The notes beneath the pieces were generated by a model. The model saw only the letters and a list, made by a program, of their open reading frames with translations, was not told where the DNA came from and ran no database searches. The translations under genes and the position numbers were made by a program. A stretch of DNA of 64,000 nt from Halorussus caseinilyticus (GTDB lineage Archaea; Halobacteriota; Halobacteria; Halobacteriales; Haladaptataceae): contig NZ_CP119809.1 of assembly GCF_029338395.1 (NCBI RefSeq), positions 1,984,001 through 2,048,000 of the forward strand. The letters run 5' to 3'. Positions 17,007 through 25,572 of the stretch are shown in pieces. Positions within the stretch are counted from its first letter, which is position 1. Each line of letters opens with the position of its first letter.

Positions 17007-17756
17007 ATGAAGGTTCGCGGCCAGCGCGAGTGTAACGACTGCGGCGCGCGGTGGTCCTACTACGAGACGGGGAGCGTAGAGTGTCCCGACTGCGGCAGTC
17101 TCCGGAGCGTCGGCGTCGATTCCGAGCGCCGACTCCACACCGACAGTCCGGCCGAGTTCGACCTGACCGAGGTCCGCCAAGACGTGGACGCCCGACCACT
17201 CCGAGAAGTCGCCGACCGCGCGGGCGAGACCGCACGCGAGTACGTCCGCAAGCGCGGGTTCGTGCGCGGCGGGAACCTCCGACCCTTGGACGACACCTAC
17301 CTCGCGGCCCATGAACTCCGCCACGCCGCCGACGTGGTGGGCCGGGGTCTCGACCTGAGCGACGACGAGGAGTGGTACTTCCTCGCGCTTCTGCGCGGCG
17401 CTGACGCCGAGACCGACCCGGACGCTTCCGAGACCGACGCCGACAAGCGCCCTGCTCCGGGCGAGGTGCCCGAGTCGATGCATCCGGTTCGGGGTCTCGC
17501 CTACGCCGACGCGGTGGCCGAGTACCGCCGAGAACTCTCCGACTGGACAGACGAGGAGGCCGTCGGACCGAACGGACGGGACGCGCTCGAAACCCTCGGC
17601 GAACACGTCAAGCGCGTCCAAGCACTCGACGGCGACGTGGACGCCGACGCCGCGGAACTGCTCGTGGCCGCCGCCCGCGACGTGGGCCGATACCTCCGGG
17701 AGGGCGACGACGACGCCCTCGTCAGCGCGCGCGACCGATTCGGCCGACTTGCCTGA
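17007..17756 (+). CDS. zinc-ribbon protein (DUF7117-like), haloarchaeal
   Basis: A 249-residue acidic protein. The N-terminus is a TFIIB-like zinc ribbon: CNDCGARWSYYETGSVECPDCGS, with Cys pairs spaced CxxC...CxxC (residues about 9-32). The rest is helical and ends RDVGRYLREGDDDAL. The family has no proven role, though a nucleic-acid or protein-binding ribbon is expected. The ATG at 17007 is chosen because the ribbon begins eight residues later, and because a TATTTTGTA box at 16975-16983 sits about 27 bp upstream, fitting a leaderless mRNA. Confidence 0.82.
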   Translation: MKVRGQRECNDCGARWSYYETGSVECPDCGSLRSVGVDSERRLHTDSPAEFDLTEVRQDVDARPLREVADRAGETAREYVRKRGFVRGGNLRPLDDTYLAAHELRHAADVVGRGLDLSDDEEWYFLALLRGADAETDPDASETDADKRPAPGEVPESMHPVRGLAYADAVAEYRRELSDWTDEEAVGPNGRDALETLGEHVKRVQALDGDVDADAAELLVAAARDVGRYLREGDDDALVSARDRFGRLA

Positions 17757-17829
17757 ACGCAACCGGCCAAATAATTCCAAATTAAAAAGGGAAAATCTAA
17801 ATCCGGCGTCGGTGTGGAGTAGGTCGAGG

Positions 17830-18822
17830 ATGAACTACTCACGACGAAAGTTCCTCAAGACGACGAGTACAGGACTGCTGGGTCTCGGCGGCGTCGCGGC
17901 CCTCTCGGGGTCGGCCGCGGCCGGTCGATACACCATCTACTCCGACCTTCGAACCTACGAGGACGGCGTTACCGCCGACGAAATCGACAACGCGATTCTC
18001 GAAGTTCGCGGCGACTGTCCGCTGGTGGGTCTCGGAAGCACGTGGAAGGACGTGGCGGCCGAACAAGGCATGAACGCCGTCTACATGGCGGCACACGCCG
18101 CCCACGAGTCGGCGTGGGGGACCAGCAACATCGCCCAAGACAAGAACAACATCTACGGGTGGGGCGCGTACGACAGCGACCCCTACGACGGCGCGAAGCG
18201 CTTCGACTCCTTCGAACACTGCATCCGCCACGTGATGCCCCGCGTCCGCGACTTGTATCTCACGCCCGGCGCCCAGTACTACGAGGGCGCGCACCTCGCC
18301 GGGATGAACGTCCACTACGCCACCGACGACCAGTGGGCCGAGAAGATTCGTGACGTGATGAACCTGCTCGCATCGAACATCGACTACGGCGGCGGGAGCG
18401 GTACCTCCTACAGTTGGCCGACCTACTCCTACGGCGACCAAGCCGAGTCGGTCTACTCCATCCAGTACCTGCTGGAGGAACACGGCTACAGCCTCCAGTA
18501 CCACGACGGCATCTACGGGTCGGAAGTCCAGAGTACCGTCGAGTCGTTCCAGTCGGCGCGCGGACTCGCCGTGGACGGCGTGGTCGGCCCGAACACGTGG
18601 GAGGAACTCTACGTGACCGTGTGGGACGCCGAGAACGACCCGTGGTGGGCGACCTACGGCGCGCAACACCACCTTCGGTACGGACAGGGCTACGACATCG
18701 CCGTAGACGGCTACTACGGTCCGGAGACCCGCGGCGCTATCGAGGACTTCCAGTCGAACGCGGGTATCACCGTGGACGGCATCGTCGGCCACGACACGTG
18801 GCAGGCGCTCGCGGACCGATAA
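17830..18822 (+). CDS. Tat-exported glucosaminidase with two peptidoglycan-binding repeats
   Basis: A 330-residue secreted enzyme. Residues 1-32 are a Tat signal (SRRKFLKTT, then a hydrophobic run ending SGSAAAG). Residues about 65-185 resemble the endo-beta-N-acetylglucosaminidase/FlgJ lysozyme fold, with the probable catalytic Glu93 in AAHESAWGTSNIAQDKNN followed by IYGWGAYDSDP. Two PG_binding_1 repeats follow at about 204-262 (QAESVYSIQYLLEEHGY, DGIYGSEVQSTVESFQ, DGVVGPNTWEEL) and 275-330 (DGYYGPETRGAIEDFQ, DGIVGHDTWQAL). Archaea lack murein, so the substrate is either bacterial cell wall or a surface glycan. An AT-rich promoter (17769-17805) precedes it. No neighbour explains its role. 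Confidence 0.9.
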   Translation: MNYSRRKFLKTTSTGLLGLGGVAALSGSAAAGRYTIYSDLRTYEDGVTADEIDNAILEVRGDCPLVGLGSTWKDVAAEQGMNAVYMAAHAAHESAWGTSNIAQDKNNIYGWGAYDSDPYDGAKRFDSFEHCIRHVMPRVRDLYLTPGAQYYEGAHLAGMNVHYATDDQWAEKIRDVMNLLASNIDYGGGSGTSYSWPTYSYGDQAESVYSIQYLLEEHGYSLQYHDGIYGSEVQSTVESFQSARGLAVDGVVGPNTWEELYVTVWDAENDPWWATYGAQHHLRYGQGYDIAVDGYYGPETRGAIEDFQSNAGITVDGIVGHDTWQALADR

Positions 18823-18885
18823 CCGGAAGACTGTCCTCGTAATTTTCGGTCAACGCTTTTGGTTCTTGCTAACTTCCCACTAGGT

Positions 18886-19269
18886 ATGGCGTCCGACACC
18901 GCCTCCCGACTGCGACAGGCGGCCAAACTCGCGGTCGTTCTGCTCGTCCTCTCGCCGTTGGTCGTCCGGTGGGGACTCGTCGGTACGGACCTCTTCCCGC
19001 GGGTCGGTACGGACCTGCTGGTCCGGGCGGCCGGACTCGGCGTCCTGCTGGCCGTCGTCGCGCTCCTCATCCGCCAGAAGCGCCGGTCGCGCGGCCGGTC
19101 GCCGTCCGACGGGTTCGCCGAGCGACCCGAAGACCGGCAGGTCGAGGGGAGCGGCGAGGTATACGCGCCCTACGCCTACAACGAACAGCGGGCGGCCCAC
19201 CGCGAAGGCGAGCGAATCCGCGAACGGGCCGAGGAAGTCGCGCGAACGGACCGCGAAGCACGCGAGTGA
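18886..19269 (+). CDS. small membrane protein with charged C-terminal tail
   Basis: A 127-residue protein with two hydrophobic helices (AAKLAVVLLVLSPLVVRWGL near 12-31 and AGLGVLLAVVALLIRQ near 49-64). A long hydrophilic tail follows, rich in Arg/Glu, ending EGERIRERAEEVARTDREARE, probably a cytoplasmic helix. No family is recognised. The ATG at 18886 is preferred over a start at 18859, which would add a stretch overlapping the AT-rich promoter. Confidence 0.7.
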   Translation: MASDTASRLRQAAKLAVVLLVLSPLVVRWGLVGTDLFPRVGTDLLVRAAGLGVLLAVVALLIRQKRRSRGRSPSDGFAERPEDRQVEGSGEVYAPYAYNEQRAAHREGERIRERAEEVARTDREARE

Positions 19270-19407
19270 CGCGCCGCGTCACTCGCGCGCCGGGCCGGTC
19301 GAGGTGGGGTATAGAATCGTAAAAGTGTCCTAGAAAAATATAAAGAAGTGTCTTAACTTGCTAGAGGTTGGTTAGAGATAGCCGGAGTTGGTCGGAGAAC
19401 GCTCGGT
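19270..19407. terminator. AT-rich convergent intergenic region with T-rich tracts
   Basis: Between the plus-strand membrane protein and folD (minus). The AT-rich run at 19317-19350 could terminate transcription from both sides. No gene is visible. Confidence 0.35.
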
Positions 19408-20301
19408 TCAGGGCAGGTCCACGTCCACGTCTTCTCGGCGACCGGCGGCCTTGACCGCGTTGTAGAGGAGCATCGCTCGGGTCATCGGGCCGACGCCGCC
19501 GGGGACGGGCGTGATGGCGCTGGCCTTCTCTTTCGCGCTCTCGTAGTCCACGTCGCCGACGAGTTCGTAGCCCTTCTCGTTGTCGGCGTCCACGCGGTTG
19601 ACGCCCACGTCGATGACCGTCGTCCCCGGAGAGAGCATCGACCCGTCCACGAGTTCCGGGACGCCGCAGGCCGCGACAACCACGTCGGCCTGCCGGGTCT
19701 TCGCCGCGAGGTCCTCGGTCCGGGAGTGACACACCGTGACTGTGGCGTTGCCGTCGTCGGCCTTCTGCATCAGGAGGTTCGCCAGCGGTTTGCCGACGAT
19801 GTTCGACCGGCCGACGATGGTCACGTCCGCGCCTTCGGTCTCGACGCCCGCCGACTCCAGCAGTTTCAGCACGCCGTGGGGCGTGCAGGGCCGGTAGCGG
19901 GCGTGGCCCGCGACGAGTCGGCCGACGTTCTCGGGGTGGAAGCCGTCAACGTCCTTCTCGGGGTCGATTGCGCGCAGAACCTCGCGTTCGTCCACGTGGT
20001 CGGGGACGGGCATCTGGACGAGGATGCCGTGAACGTCGGGGTCGTCGTTGAGGTCCGCGATGGTGTCGTGGAGTTCTTCGGCGGGTGCCTCGGGGTCGAT
20101 TTCGACGTGGATGCCCTCGATGCCGACCTCCTCGCAGTCGCGTTGCTTCATCGAGACGTAGGTCTCGCTTGCGGGGTCGTCGCTCATCAGCACCGTGGCG
20201 AGTCCGACTTCGACGCCCTCGTCGGCCAGCGTCTCGATGCCGTCCCGCAGGTCGTCGCGGATTCGCTCGGCGACGGCGTCGCCGTCGATTACCTCTGTCA
20301 T
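19408..20301 (-). CDS. folD: methylenetetrahydrofolate dehydrogenase/cyclohydrolase FolD
   Basis: A 297-residue bifunctional enzyme interconverting 5,10-methylene-, methenyl- and 10-formyl-tetrahydrofolate with NADP. The hallmarks are YVSMKQRDCEEVG with the catalytic Tyr and Lys near residues 46-51, HGILVQMPVPDHVDE near 93, the Rossmann stretch VTIVGRSNIVGKPLANLL near 155 and TPVPGGVGPMTRAMLLYN near 263. The length matches bacterial FolD. It lies on the same strand as glyA, separated by a small lipoprotein gene: together they feed serine-derived one-carbon units into folate. Confidence 0.97.
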   Translation of the reverse strand: MTEVIDGDAVAERIRDDLRDGIETLADEGVEVGLATVLMSDDPASETYVSMKQRDCEEVGIEGIHVEIDPEAPAEELHDTIADLNDDPDVHGILVQMPVPDHVDEREVLRAIDPEKDVDGFHPENVGRLVAGHARYRPCTPHGVLKLLESAGVETEGADVTIVGRSNIVGKPLANLLMQKADDGNATVTVCHSRTEDLAAKTRQADVVVAACGVPELVDGSMLSPGTTVIDVGVNRVDADNEKGYELVGDVDYESAKEKASAITPVPGGVGPMTRAMLLYNAVKAAGRREDVDVDLP

Positions 20302-20395
20302 CGTTCGATAGAGGGACGCCGAACCCCTTCAACCCTCGGGTTCGTGCGTATTTACTCCAAATAATACCAGCTTTTATGCACAATAGTGCATCACA

Positions 20396-20674
20396 TTACG
20401 TCTGCCGTACCTCGGTCTGGCGGGTTTTCACGCGAACGACGCAGGCGCGTTCGCGTTCGTCCAGCGTGAGCGACACCGTGACCCGGCGCGGCGCGACCCG
20501 TTTCACCCGGTCGTAGGGCACCGTCGGTTCCGGAATCACCTCGCCGTCGCGGTTCAGCAGGGTCTGGTAGTCGAGGACGACTTTTTCGCCGCCGGAGAAC
20601 GACGAGAGGCATCCGGCCAGCGCCGGGAGGGACCCACCGGCCGCGACGAGCAGGTGGCGGCGGGATGGCGGCAT
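20396..20674 (-). CDS. small putative lipoprotein with Tat-type signal
   Basis: A 92-residue protein with an N-terminal SRRHLLVAAGGSLPALAGC signal: twin Arg, hydrophobic core and a lipobox LAGC placing the modified Cys at residue 21. The mature part is a small beta-rich domain (VVLDYQTLLNRDGEVIPEP, RRVTVSLTLDERERACVVRV). It should be anchored on the outside of the membrane. Function is unknown. It lies between folD and glyA on the same strand, with AT-rich flanks suggesting its own promoter. Confidence 0.78.
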   Translation of the reverse strand: MPPSRRHLLVAAGGSLPALAGCLSSFSGGEKVVLDYQTLLNRDGEVIPEPTVPYDRVKRVAPRRVTVSLTLDERERACVVRVKTRQTEVRQT

Positions 20675-20748
20675 GAAAAATCGATACTAGATTGTCATTA
20701 TAAGCTTTCTGCCGCCGTAAGAGCGGATACCGCCGTAGTAACCGCGGC

Positions 20749-21996
20749 TTACTCGTACAGCGGGTTGGCCTCGCAGAGTTCCTGTACGTCCTCTGCGACT
20801 TCGGCCTTCACGTCCTCGTCGCCCACGTTGTTCACCACGCGCGAGATGAGGTCGCCGACGTACCGACAGTCCTCCTCGTCGAACCCGCGGGTCGTGAGCG
20901 CGGGCGTCCCGGCCCGGATTCCGCTGGTGACGAACGGCGAGCGAGTCTCGCCGGGGACGGTGTTGGCGTTCAGGACGATGCCCACGTCTTCGAGGGCTTC
21001 CTCAGCCTCTTTTCCGGTCACGTCCTCGTGGGACTCCCGGAGGTCAACCAGCACGAGGTGGGTGTCGGTGCCGCCCGAAACGAGACCGAAGCCGTTCTCC
21101 TGTAGGCTCTCGCCGAGGGCCTCGGCGTTGGCGGTGGTCTGGGCCGCGTACTCCTCGAATTCCGGTTCGAGGGCCTCGCCGAACCCGACCGCCTTGCCCG
21201 CGATGTTGTGCATCAAGGGACCGCCCTGCATCCCCGGAATCACGGCCGAGTCGATGTCGTCGGCGTACTCCTCGTCGCACAGGACTATCCCGCCGCGGCC
21301 CGCCCGGACGGTCTTGTGGGTCGAACCGGTCACGAAGTCGGCGACGCCGACCGGCGAGGGGTGTTCGCCCGCGGCGACGAGACCCGTGATGTGGGCCATG
21401 TCTGCGAGGTGGTAGGCGTCCACCGCGTCGGCGGCCTCCTGAATCGTCTCCCACTCGACTTCGCGGGGATACGCCGAGTACCCCGAGACGATGATGTCCG
21501 GTTCGAACTCCTCGGCGTGGTCGCGCAACTCCTCGTAGTCGAGATACCCCGTCTCGGGGTCCACCTCGTACTGTTCGACCTCGTAGAGTTGGCCGGTGAA
21601 GTTGGCGCTGTGGCCGTGGCTGAGGTGGCCGCCGTGGGTCAGGTCGAGCGAGAGAATCTTGTCGCCCGCCTCCAGCATGGCGAAGTAGACCGCCATGTTC
21701 GCCTGCGTGCCCGAGTGTGGCTGGACGTTGACGTGTTCGGCCCCCCAGAGTTCCTTCGCGCGCTCGATGGCCAACTCCTCGACCGTATCGACGTGTTCGC
21801 ATCCGCCGTAGTAGCGCGACCCCGGATACCCCTCCGCGTACTTGTTCGTGAGGACGCTCCCTTGTGCTTCGAGAACTGCCTCGCTGACGTGGTTCTCGCT
21901 CGCAATCATCGCCAGCGTGTCGCGCTGGCGGTCTACCTCGGCTTCGAGGGCGTCTGCGACCTTCGGGTCTACGTCACGAACGCGGTCGTACTTCAT
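20749..21996 (-). CDS. glyA: serine hydroxymethyltransferase GlyA
   Basis: A 415-residue PLP enzyme converting serine and tetrahydrofolate to glycine and methylene-THF. Visible are MIASENHVSEAVLEAQGS near residue 27, TNKYAEGYPGSRYYGGCEHVD near 47, the PLP-Lys motif VTGSTHKTVRAGRGG near 220 and IRAGTPALTTRGFDEEDC near 370. The length fits the SHMT family. The start at 21996 (MKYDRVRDVDP) lies about 26 bp after a CTTATACT box at 22018-22026 on the minus strand, a leaderless promoter. It is divergent from the CHAT gene. Confidence 0.97.
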   Translation of the reverse strand: MKYDRVRDVDPKVADALEAEVDRQRDTLAMIASENHVSEAVLEAQGSVLTNKYAEGYPGSRYYGGCEHVDTVEELAIERAKELWGAEHVNVQPHSGTQANMAVYFAMLEAGDKILSLDLTHGGHLSHGHSANFTGQLYEVEQYEVDPETGYLDYEELRDHAEEFEPDIIVSGYSAYPREVEWETIQEAADAVDAYHLADMAHITGLVAAGEHPSPVGVADFVTGSTHKTVRAGRGGIVLCDEEYADDIDSAVIPGMQGGPLMHNIAGKAVGFGEALEPEFEEYAAQTTANAEALGESLQENGFGLVSGGTDTHLVLVDLRESHEDVTGKEAEEALEDVGIVLNANTVPGETRSPFVTSGIRAGTPALTTRGFDEEDCRYVGDLISRVVNNVGDEDVKAEVAEDVQELCEANPLYE

Positions 21997-22099
21997 ACCA
22001 AAAATCGGTGCGGCCCGGAGTATAAGCTTACCTTTCGCGGGAACGGCACTGGGCGACAAAAATATAAAGTCCCGGTGAGACACGTTGTACAACGCCGAC
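21997..22099. promoter_or_regulatory. divergent glyA/CHAT promoter region
   Basis: Minus strand: CTTATACT at 22018-22026, about 26 bp from the glyA ATG. Plus strand: AAATATAAAG at 22060-22069, about 35 bp from the CHAT-gene ATG. Both look like haloarchaeal TATA boxes. Confidence 0.6.
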
Positions 22100-24211
22100 A
22101 TGATTGAGTGGGACGAGACTGATTTTGGGTTGCGAGTGTTCGACCGCACCAAGACGGAGGTGTCTATCGAAACCGACGCGTGGGAGGCGGTCGATGCGGG
22201 CTACGACATCGAACGCCCACTCGACGAGACGGTGTCCGGCTACGTGTCCGAGATTCGCTTCCCGGCGGCGTTGGTGAAGGCGACCGGTCTCGACTCCGGC
22301 GAGGAGTACAAGCACGCTGGCGACGCCGAACCCCTCGAACTCGACGCCGAAAACTACCTGCTCAACATCAGTCTCAACGTGAAGACGTATCTCCGGTTCT
22401 CCGGAGCGGTGACGGTTTCGAAGACCGACGACTACAACGAACTTCACGTCTCGTTTCCCGACCCGACGCTCGTGACCTTCGGTTTCCGAAGCCACCACGA
22501 GGAACCCGTGGACACGATTACCGTCCCGAAGACCCCCGAGGGCGTGGCGACGGCGGTGACGCATCTCTCGTCGTCGCACAAAGTCTCGGGTCCCGACCGG
22601 TCGTACCCGACGCTCCGGGGCCACCCGCCGCGCATCGAACTCGGTGACGAGACCGAGATTCCCACGCCGGTCCGCGAGCAACGATTCGACGTGGGCATCG
22701 AGTTGGCGATTCCCGATAGCTTCGACTACGCCTTCGTCGCGGCCCCACTCGCCTACTACTTGCAGGCCGAGATGACGGTCGAAGACCGACGGTCGCCCGT
22801 GCTTCGGGCACCCGAAGCGAACGTCGAGTACCGATTCACCCCGCTTCCGGGGTTCCAACACGAAGCCACCGACATGCTTCGCCGGGTGTTCTTTCTCGAC
22901 TGCCTCGTCCGGAACGCGGGCGAGTACAGTTGGGACCTGACCGAGTTGCCGATGCTGGATACCGTCGGTATCGACGCCGAAGAGACCTACGAGGCGACCC
23001 CGGCCGAGCAACTGGCGACGTACCTAGACGCGCCCTACGAGCGAATCGACGACGAGTTACCCGAGTGGCACCTCGCCATGCACATCAGTCCCCGCCCGGA
23101 CAACGCCACGTCGCTCTCGTACTTTCTGGACACGCTCAGCCTCGTCTACCTCCCCGAGTCGAGCGACTTGGAGAAAGACGAACTGCTGAACAAGTCCATC
23201 GACGACTTCTACCGCGGAAAGTCCCCCGAGAAACCCCCGGAGTTGCGACCGTCCGGACCGGTCGCGGAGGCGCCCCGGAAAGGTCCCGGCCCGGTGAAGT
23301 CCGTCGATAGGCGCGACCCCGTTCTCTACGAGGGGCAGGTCAACGGGTGGTTGGCCGATGGCGTGCCCATAGACGTGTTCAAAGCCGTTCCCGAAGCCTA
23401 CGAGAACCGTTTCAAGTACCTGAATCAGGGCGGCGGGGACATCGACGTGACGGTCATCCTCAACGACGATGAGATGTCCGACGAACACGAGACGGTGGCC
23501 GAAATCTACAAAGAACGCGCCGAACACTTGCCTATCGACGTAACCGTTCACGAACATCTCGCGAAAGCCGAACTCGCAGACGTGTTCGAGTCGCCCCACG
23601 ACTTTGTTCACTACATCGGCCACTGCGAGAAAGACGGCCTGCGGTGCCGCGACGGTAATCTCGCCGTCGCGGACATCGAAGAGAGCAACGTCCAGACGTT
23701 CTTCCTCAACGCCTGTGGGTCCTACTACGAGGGCAGGGACCTCGTACAGAAGGGGAGCGTCGCGGGCGCGGTGACGTTCACCAAGGTCCTGAACAAGCAG
23801 GCCGCGAAGGTCGGCGTGGCGTTCTCCCAGTTGCTCATCAACGGCTACGACATCGCCCACGCCATCCAACTCGCGCGCCGTCGCATCATGATGGGGAAAG
23901 ACTACGCGGTGGTCGGCGACGGAGGCCACCAGTTGACCCAGTGTGACAACCGGTATCCGACAATCGCCACGTTAGAAGAGCGAGGCGACCAGTACGAGGT
24001 CGAGTACAGGACCCTCTCGATGCCGAACATCGGTGGCGTGTTTCAGGTGTATCGAGACGGGGAAGAGAAACCGCGACTTCACGGAACCGAGTCGGCCTTC
24101 ACGCTCGACCAGTCTGAACTGCTCGAATTTTTAGAACGTGCAAAATCGCCGTTCGTGTACGACGGCGATTTGTTCTGGTCGGAAGAACTGTCTGACCGAA
24201 TTAGTCCTTAA
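22100..24211 (+). CDS. CHAT-domain (caspase-like) protein with large N-terminal region
   Basis: A 703-residue soluble protein. The C-terminal third (about 430-640) looks like a CHAT protease. It has VHYIGHCEKDGLRCRDG with the candidate catalytic His508, then VQTFFLNACGSYYEGRDL with Cys539, 31 residues on, followed by GSVAGAVTFTKVLN and the long helix FSQLLINGYDIAHAIQLARR. The first 420 residues are a beta-rich and helical region I cannot assign; it is not TPR-like, unlike many bacterial CHAT partners. The last 70 residues (TLSMPNIGGVFQVYRDGEE) look like a small beta domain. The gene ends within a TTAA tetramer shared with a 44-residue peptide gene on the other strand. Peptidase activity is inferred from the dyad, not shown. 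Confidence 0.85.
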   Translation: MIEWDETDFGLRVFDRTKTEVSIETDAWEAVDAGYDIERPLDETVSGYVSEIRFPAALVKATGLDSGEEYKHAGDAEPLELDAENYLLNISLNVKTYLRFSGAVTVSKTDDYNELHVSFPDPTLVTFGFRSHHEEPVDTITVPKTPEGVATAVTHLSSSHKVSGPDRSYPTLRGHPPRIELGDETEIPTPVREQRFDVGIELAIPDSFDYAFVAAPLAYYLQAEMTVEDRRSPVLRAPEANVEYRFTPLPGFQHEATDMLRRVFFLDCLVRNAGEYSWDLTELPMLDTVGIDAEETYEATPAEQLATYLDAPYERIDDELPEWHLAMHISPRPDNATSLSYFLDTLSLVYLPESSDLEKDELLNKSIDDFYRGKSPEKPPELRPSGPVAEAPRKGPGPVKSVDRRDPVLYEGQVNGWLADGVPIDVFKAVPEAYENRFKYLNQGGGDIDVTVILNDDEMSDEHETVAEIYKERAEHLPIDVTVHEHLAKAELADVFESPHDFVHYIGHCEKDGLRCRDGNLAVADIEESNVQTFFLNACGSYYEGRDLVQKGSVAGAVTFTKVLNKQAAKVGVAFSQLLINGYDIAHAIQLARRRIMMGKDYAVVGDGGHQLTQCDNRYPTIATLEERGDQYEVEYRTLSMPNIGGVFQVYRDGEEKPRLHGTESAFTLDQSELLEFLERAKSPFVYDGDLFWSEELSDRISP

Positions 24212-24342
24212 GGACCGCTCGTCGCGCCAATGGCGTCCTGAATGCCGATTTCGAACGCGACCGAGGTACTTAGCATCAGCGCGAACGCTGCATTCAGTGC
24301 TTGCGGGTTGTCAACGAACCACTGCCGGATATTACCTTGCAT
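24208..24342 (-). CDS. 44-residue hydrophobic peptide gene convergent with the CHAT gene
   Basis: Encodes MQGNIRQWFVDNPQ, then a hydrophobic stretch ALNAAFALMLSTSVAFEIGI and an end ATSGP. The frame is open from the ATG at 24342 to a TAA whose complement (24208-24210) overlaps the CHAT stop codon (24209-24211), so the genes share TTAA. An AATAAAG TATA-like box lies about 30 bp upstream (24370-24376, minus strand). One membrane-inserting helix is likely. It could be a substrate, toxin or regulator for the CHAT protein, but this is inference from position only. Confidence 0.65.
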   Translation of the reverse strand: MQGNIRQWFVDNPQALNAAFALMLSTSVAFEIGIQDAIGATSGP

Positions 24343-24663
24343 GGCTTGATTCGTGTTAGACAACCATACCACTTTATTGTTTCGTATCTTTCACGCATTT
24401 AGGGAAGGATAATAACTCTGGAAAGCCGTCATTAATCCTATTAACGCGCGTCTCGAATTCAGTATGGCGGTCTCTAACCCCGCTTCCTTCTTTCGGTTTT
24501 GCTCCGGAGATGTTAATTCGGTTGCAAAATGGCGTGGAACCCAAAACCCATTTGGGTCTCGGATTAGAATTGTGTAACTGACTTCGACCTCTCTCCGGAT
24601 AATCCGTGATTTCCCCCCGTTACTAACGTTAAAATTAAGTAGGGGTAAAACGTTTGTCGGTAC
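24343..24663. promoter_or_regulatory. AT-rich gap holding the peptide-gene and tbsP promoters
   Basis: A 321-bp stretch, clearly poorer in GC than its surroundings. It has a small hairpin ACCCAAA/TTTGGGT (24539-24545 / 24551-24557) and a TTAAAATTAAGTA box at 24629-24641 about 27 bp before the tbsP start. I see no convincing gene. The low GC could mark an old insertion. Confidence 0.5.
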
Positions 24664-25488
24664 ATGGAGACCGAATCGAATTTACTCGACCAAGAAATCG
24701 CCGAAATCCTTCGGACGGTCATCGACGAGGCACCGGATACGATGCTCGTCGTCAACCCCTCGAAGGACGCCATCGAAGAGCTAATCAACGTCGCGACGAA
24801 GTACGAAGGCGACCTGCCGACCCTGCGCATGCTCGCGCAGTCGGGGACGCTGAAAGACGTGATGGAAGACTTCATCGTCGCCAGTAACGCCGCCGACCTC
24901 ATGGCCGCGGGGTCGCTCGAACTCCGGACCACCGACGAGGTGCCGAGCAACTCGCTGCTCGTCACCGACGAAGTGGTCATCGCGCTCGTGACCGCGGACG
25001 ACCGCGTGGGCGGTCTCACCGCCGACGACGCCGAGTTCGTCTCGGACGCGAACAGTTCGTACACCGCGCAGTTCGAGTCGGCCGACGAGTTCTCGCTCCG
25101 CACGCCGCCGCTCTCGCAGGTCCGGGACACGCTCGGCGACGAAATCAGCCCCGACGCCCAGCACGACTTCGACGAGGTGCTGTCGTCGATGGAGACCGCG
25201 CGTGGCGACGGTGACGGACTCGACGAGGTTACCATCAGCCTGCTCGTGGCCGCCAAGAACGAGGCCCTGCTCTACGACATCAGCAAGTGGGGCGAAGACG
25301 TGGGCATCGCCAGCAAGGCGACGTTCTCGCGCACGAAGACGAAGCTAGAAGACATGGGTCTCATCGGTACCGAGAAGGTCCCCATCGACGTGGGTCGACC
25401 GCGCCTGCGCCTCAAGTTGGCCAACGACGACCTGCGCAACGCGGACACCGACCAGTTGGCGAGCGCGGCCCAGAGTCTCCTGCACTGA
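24664..25488 (+). CDS. tbsP: transcriptional regulator TbsP-like
   Basis: A 274-residue haloarchaeal regulator. The N-terminal DQEIAEILRTVIDEAPDTML followed by NPSKDAIEELINVATKYEGDLP matches my memory of TbsP, which in Haloferax works with TrmB on glycolytic/gluconeogenic genes such as gapII. The C-terminal third is a winged helix: TISLLVAAKNEALLYDISKWG, then the recognition segment IASKATFSRTKTKLEDMGLI and a wing KVPIDVGRPRLRLKL. The ATG at 24664 follows the TATA-like box by about 27 bp, so the mRNA is leaderless. It is flanked by unrelated genes, so targets lie elsewhere. Confidence 0.78.
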   Translation: METESNLLDQEIAEILRTVIDEAPDTMLVVNPSKDAIEELINVATKYEGDLPTLRMLAQSGTLKDVMEDFIVASNAADLMAAGSLELRTTDEVPSNSLLVTDEVVIALVTADDRVGGLTADDAEFVSDANSSYTAQFESADEFSLRTPPLSQVRDTLGDEISPDAQHDFDEVLSSMETARGDGDGLDEVTISLLVAAKNEALLYDISKWGEDVGIASKATFSRTKTKLEDMGLIGTEKVPIDVGRPRLRLKLANDDLRNADTDQLASAAQSLLH

Positions 25489-25572
25489 CGACTCAAACCA
25501 CAATTTCTTCGGCCCACTGACCCCGGAGCGATAGCACAGCGTTTTTTCCGAACCGCGCCCCTCGGTAGCGCC

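Noticed and set aside
17830..18822. Prophage lysis module
   Set aside because: The murein-type hydrolase has a Tat signal and no phage structural, holin or integrase gene is nearby.
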